Source of the DNA: CG2-30-68-42 sp037440385
GTDB taxonomy: Bacteria > Pseudomonadota > Gammaproteobacteria > Burkholderiales > Rhodocyclaceae
Assembly (NCBI GenBank): GCA_037440385.1
Contig: JBBIUI010000022.1
Location: forward strand, 1 to 29,850
Direction of reading: 5' to 3'
DNA length: 29,850 nucleotides
A program made the translations under genes and the position numbers. Below are positions 28,234-29,850 of the stretch, in pieces. Each line of letters opens with the position of its first letter. The stretch's first letter is position 1. Under the pieces are notes generated by a model. It had not been told where the DNA came from, made no database searches, and was given only the letters and a program-made list of their open reading frames with translations.

Positions 28234-29850
28234 ATGACTCTTGGGCTACTGAATCCAGCCTGCACCTCTCGGAAGGTGCAGGCTGCAATAGATCATTTGG
28301 CTTTGAGTGCCGAGAGCAATTCTCGGGGTGCGGTTTTCACACGGCGAGAGGTTGTGGATTTCATCCTTGACCTGACTGGCTACACAGAGGATCAACCGAT
28401 CCACGAAAAGCGGATTTTGGAGCCGTCATTCGGTGGCGGGGATTTCCTGCTGCCGATTATCGAGCGGCTGCTGAGTGTATGGCGAGCAGCAAGGCCGAAC
28501 GGTTCAGCGATCGAGGAGCTGGGCGACGCGATCCGGGCGGTTGAGCTGCACTACGACACTTTTAGCAGCATCCATGCTGCCGTTGTCGCGCTTCTCAAGC
28601 GCAAGGGTATGGCGGCGAAGACCGCAACGGCATTGGCTGGCCGCTGGCTGTCGCAAGGGGATTTCCTGCTGGCAACGCTGGAGGGTGAATTCGATTTCGT
28701 GGTGGGCAATCCGCCCTATGTCCGTCAGGAGCTGATCCCGGCCCCGCTGCTGGCCGAGTACCGCAGTCGCTACCAGACGATGTACGACCGGGCCGATATT
28801 TACATCCCCTTCATCGAGCGGTCGCTGTCGGTTTTGTCGGATGGTGGCAGTCTGGGCTTCATCTGCGCGGATCGTTGGATGAAGAACCGCTATGGCGGGC
28901 CGCTGCGGAGCCTCGTGTCCGAGCGGTTCCACCTGAAAGTCTATGTCGACATGGTGGATACACCGGCTTTCCACTCGGATGTGATTGCCTACCCGGCCAT
29001 CACCATCATCAGCCGCGAAGCGCCGGGGGCAACGCGCATTGCCCACCGACCGGCCATTGACCAGGCGACGCTGACCACACTGGCGGACTTACTCCGTGCG
29101 CCGACGCTGGCTAAAGAAATCGGCTCGGTGCGCGAACTCGCTCGAGTCACCAATGGCGCGGAGCCGTGGCTGCTGGAGTCATCCGACCAGATGGCGCTCA
29201 TTCGCCGCCTGGAAGGCTGCTTCCCCTCGTTGGAAGAGGTGGGGTGCAAGGTCGGGATTGGTGTTGCAACCGGCTCGGACAAGGCATTTATCGGCGACTT
29301 CGATGCACTCGATGTCGAGCCAGACCGGAAGGTTCCGCTGGTAACAACCAAAGACATCATGTCCGGTGAGGTGAAGTGGCGCGGTCAGGGTGTCATCAAT
29401 CCCTTTGCCGAGTCGGGTGGACTGGTCAATCTCGACGAGTATCCGCGCCTGCGGCGCTACCTCGAGGCTCGACGGGACGTGATTGCCGGGCGTCACTGTG
29501 CGCAGAAGGCTCCTGCCAACTGGTATCGCACGATTGACCGCATCACCCCGACGCTGGCCGCGAGGCCGAAGCTCCTGATTCCAGACATCAAGGGTGAAGC
29601 GCATATCGTCTTTGAAGGTGGCGAACTGTATCCCCACCACAACCTCTACTACGTCACGTCAGATGACTGGGATTTGCGAGCCTTACAAGCTCTGTTGTTG
29701 TCCGCCGTCACTCGCCTGTTTATAGCGACCTATTCAACGAAAATGCGGGGTGGATTCTTGCGTTTCCAAGCGCAATACCTGCGCCGCATCCGCATTCCGT
29801 GCTGGGCGGATGTGCCTGAACCGCTGCGCCGCGAGTTGGCCGAGGCGGCC
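28234..29850 (+). CDS. Eco57I/TaqI-class adenine-specific DNA methyltransferase of a restriction-modification system (3' end outside window)
   Basis: An open frame of 539 codons runs off the right edge. The N-terminal segment RGAVFTRREVVDFILDLTGY precedes the SAM-binding motif ILEPSFGGGDFLLPII (residues 57-72) and the adenine-methyltransferase catalytic motif VVGNPPYVRQE near residue 157. YDRADIYIPFIERSLSVL and GSLGFICADRWMKNRYGG follow. The C-terminal half looks like the target-recognition part of TaqI/PaeR7I/Eco57I-type enzymes (VTTKDIMSGEVKWRGQG, then LLIPDIKGEA and RGGFLRFQAQYLRRIRIP). Such enzymes N6-methylate adenine. The ATG has no clear ribosome site. GC content is lower than in the nir and por regions, suggesting acquisition. 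The partner nuclease, if any, is beyond the window. Confidence 0.88.
   Translation, partial: MTLGLLNPACTSRKVQAAIDHLALSAESNSRGAVFTRREVVDFILDLTGYTEDQPIHEKRILEPSFGGGDFLLPIIERLLSVWRAARPNGSAIEELGDAIRAVELHYDTFSSIHAAVVALLKRKGMAAKTATALAGRWLSQGDFLLATLEGEFDFVVGNPPYVRQELIPAPLLAEYRSRYQTMYDRADIYIPFIERSLSVLSDGGSLGFICADRWMKNRYGGPLRSLVSERFHLKVYVDMVDTPAFHSDVIAYPAITIISREAPGATRIAHRPAIDQATLTTLADLLRAPTLAKEIGSVRELARVTNGAEPWLLESSDQMALIRRLEGCFPSLEEVGCKVGIGVATGSDKAFIGDFDALDVEPDRKVPLVTTKDIMSGEVKWRGQGVINPFAESGGLVNLDEYPRLRRYLEARRDVIAGRHCAQKAPANWYRTIDRITPTLAARPKLLIPDIKGEAHIVFEGGELYPHHNLYYVTSDDWDLRALQALLLSAVTRLFIATYSTKMRGGFLRFQAQYLRRIRIPCWADVPEPLRRELAEAA

Noticed and set aside
1..29850. CRISPR array or regularly spaced repeats
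   Set aside because: No recurring 24-40 base repeat with regular spacers was seen anywhere in the window.

Overview
The window looks like chromosomal DNA of a high-GC denitrifying proteobacterium, most likely a betaproteobacterium of the Azoarcus/Thauera (Rhodocyclales) type. This rests on a nirS-type (cytochrome cd1) nitrite reductase cluster, FNR/DNR-type boxes, and 2-oxoacid oxidoreductases of the kind known from anaerobic aromatic degraders. The assignment is inferred from gene content, not from a marker gene.

Layout. Bases 2-202 hold the C-terminal end of a CtaA/Cox15-like membrane protein. From 174 to 8304, on the minus strand, lies a complete cytochrome cd1 and heme d1 operon, read nirS-nirC-nirF-nirDL-nirG-nirH-nirJ-nirN. 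nirE is divergent at 8590, and an FNR/DNR box sits in the shared promoter. nirS is followed by two hairpins, and a second FNR-like box lies just before nirC, so the maturation genes may be transcribed separately from nirS. A LysR-type regulator (minus strand) faces a plus-strand operon (10499-15134) that encodes the gamma, alpha and beta subunits of a PorGAB/PadEGI-like 2-oxoacid:acceptor oxidoreductase and a GltD-type flavoprotein fused to a two-cluster ferredoxin. This operon meets, stop codon against stop codon, a minus-strand operon (20716-15135). That second operon encodes a KorC-like flavoprotein with Fe-S domain, an extra FAD/NAD(P)H reductase, KorA (gamma-alpha fusion) and KorB. It resembles the three-subunit 2-oxoglutarate:NADP+ oxidoreductase of Azoarcus and has a perfect FNR consensus box upstream.

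Beyond it, all on the minus strand, are cbpM and cbpA (DnaJ-type chaperone and its modulator), a methyl-accepting chemotaxis protein with a possible sigma-28 promoter, a stand-alone ChrB-C-domain protein, and a translationally coupled HMG-CoA-lyase-like and CaiB/BaiF CoA-transferase pair.

From about 26757 to the end the sequence is accessory DNA: a decayed P4-type integrase fragment with two frameshifts, a hicA-hicB toxin-antitoxin pair, the 5' stub of an integron-type integrase, an AT-richer repeat-bearing spacer, and an Eco57I/TaqI-class adenine DNA methyltransferase that runs off the window. Together these look like the worn edge of a mobile or defence island.

How the parts fit: NirS reduces nitrite to NO, and the remaining nir genes make and insert heme d1. 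The two oxidoreductase operons link CoA-dependent oxidation of 2-oxoacids to ferredoxin or NAD(P)H and could supply low-potential electrons anaerobically. No tRNA, rRNA or CRISPR array was seen, and no stretch over about 300 bases lacks a gene.
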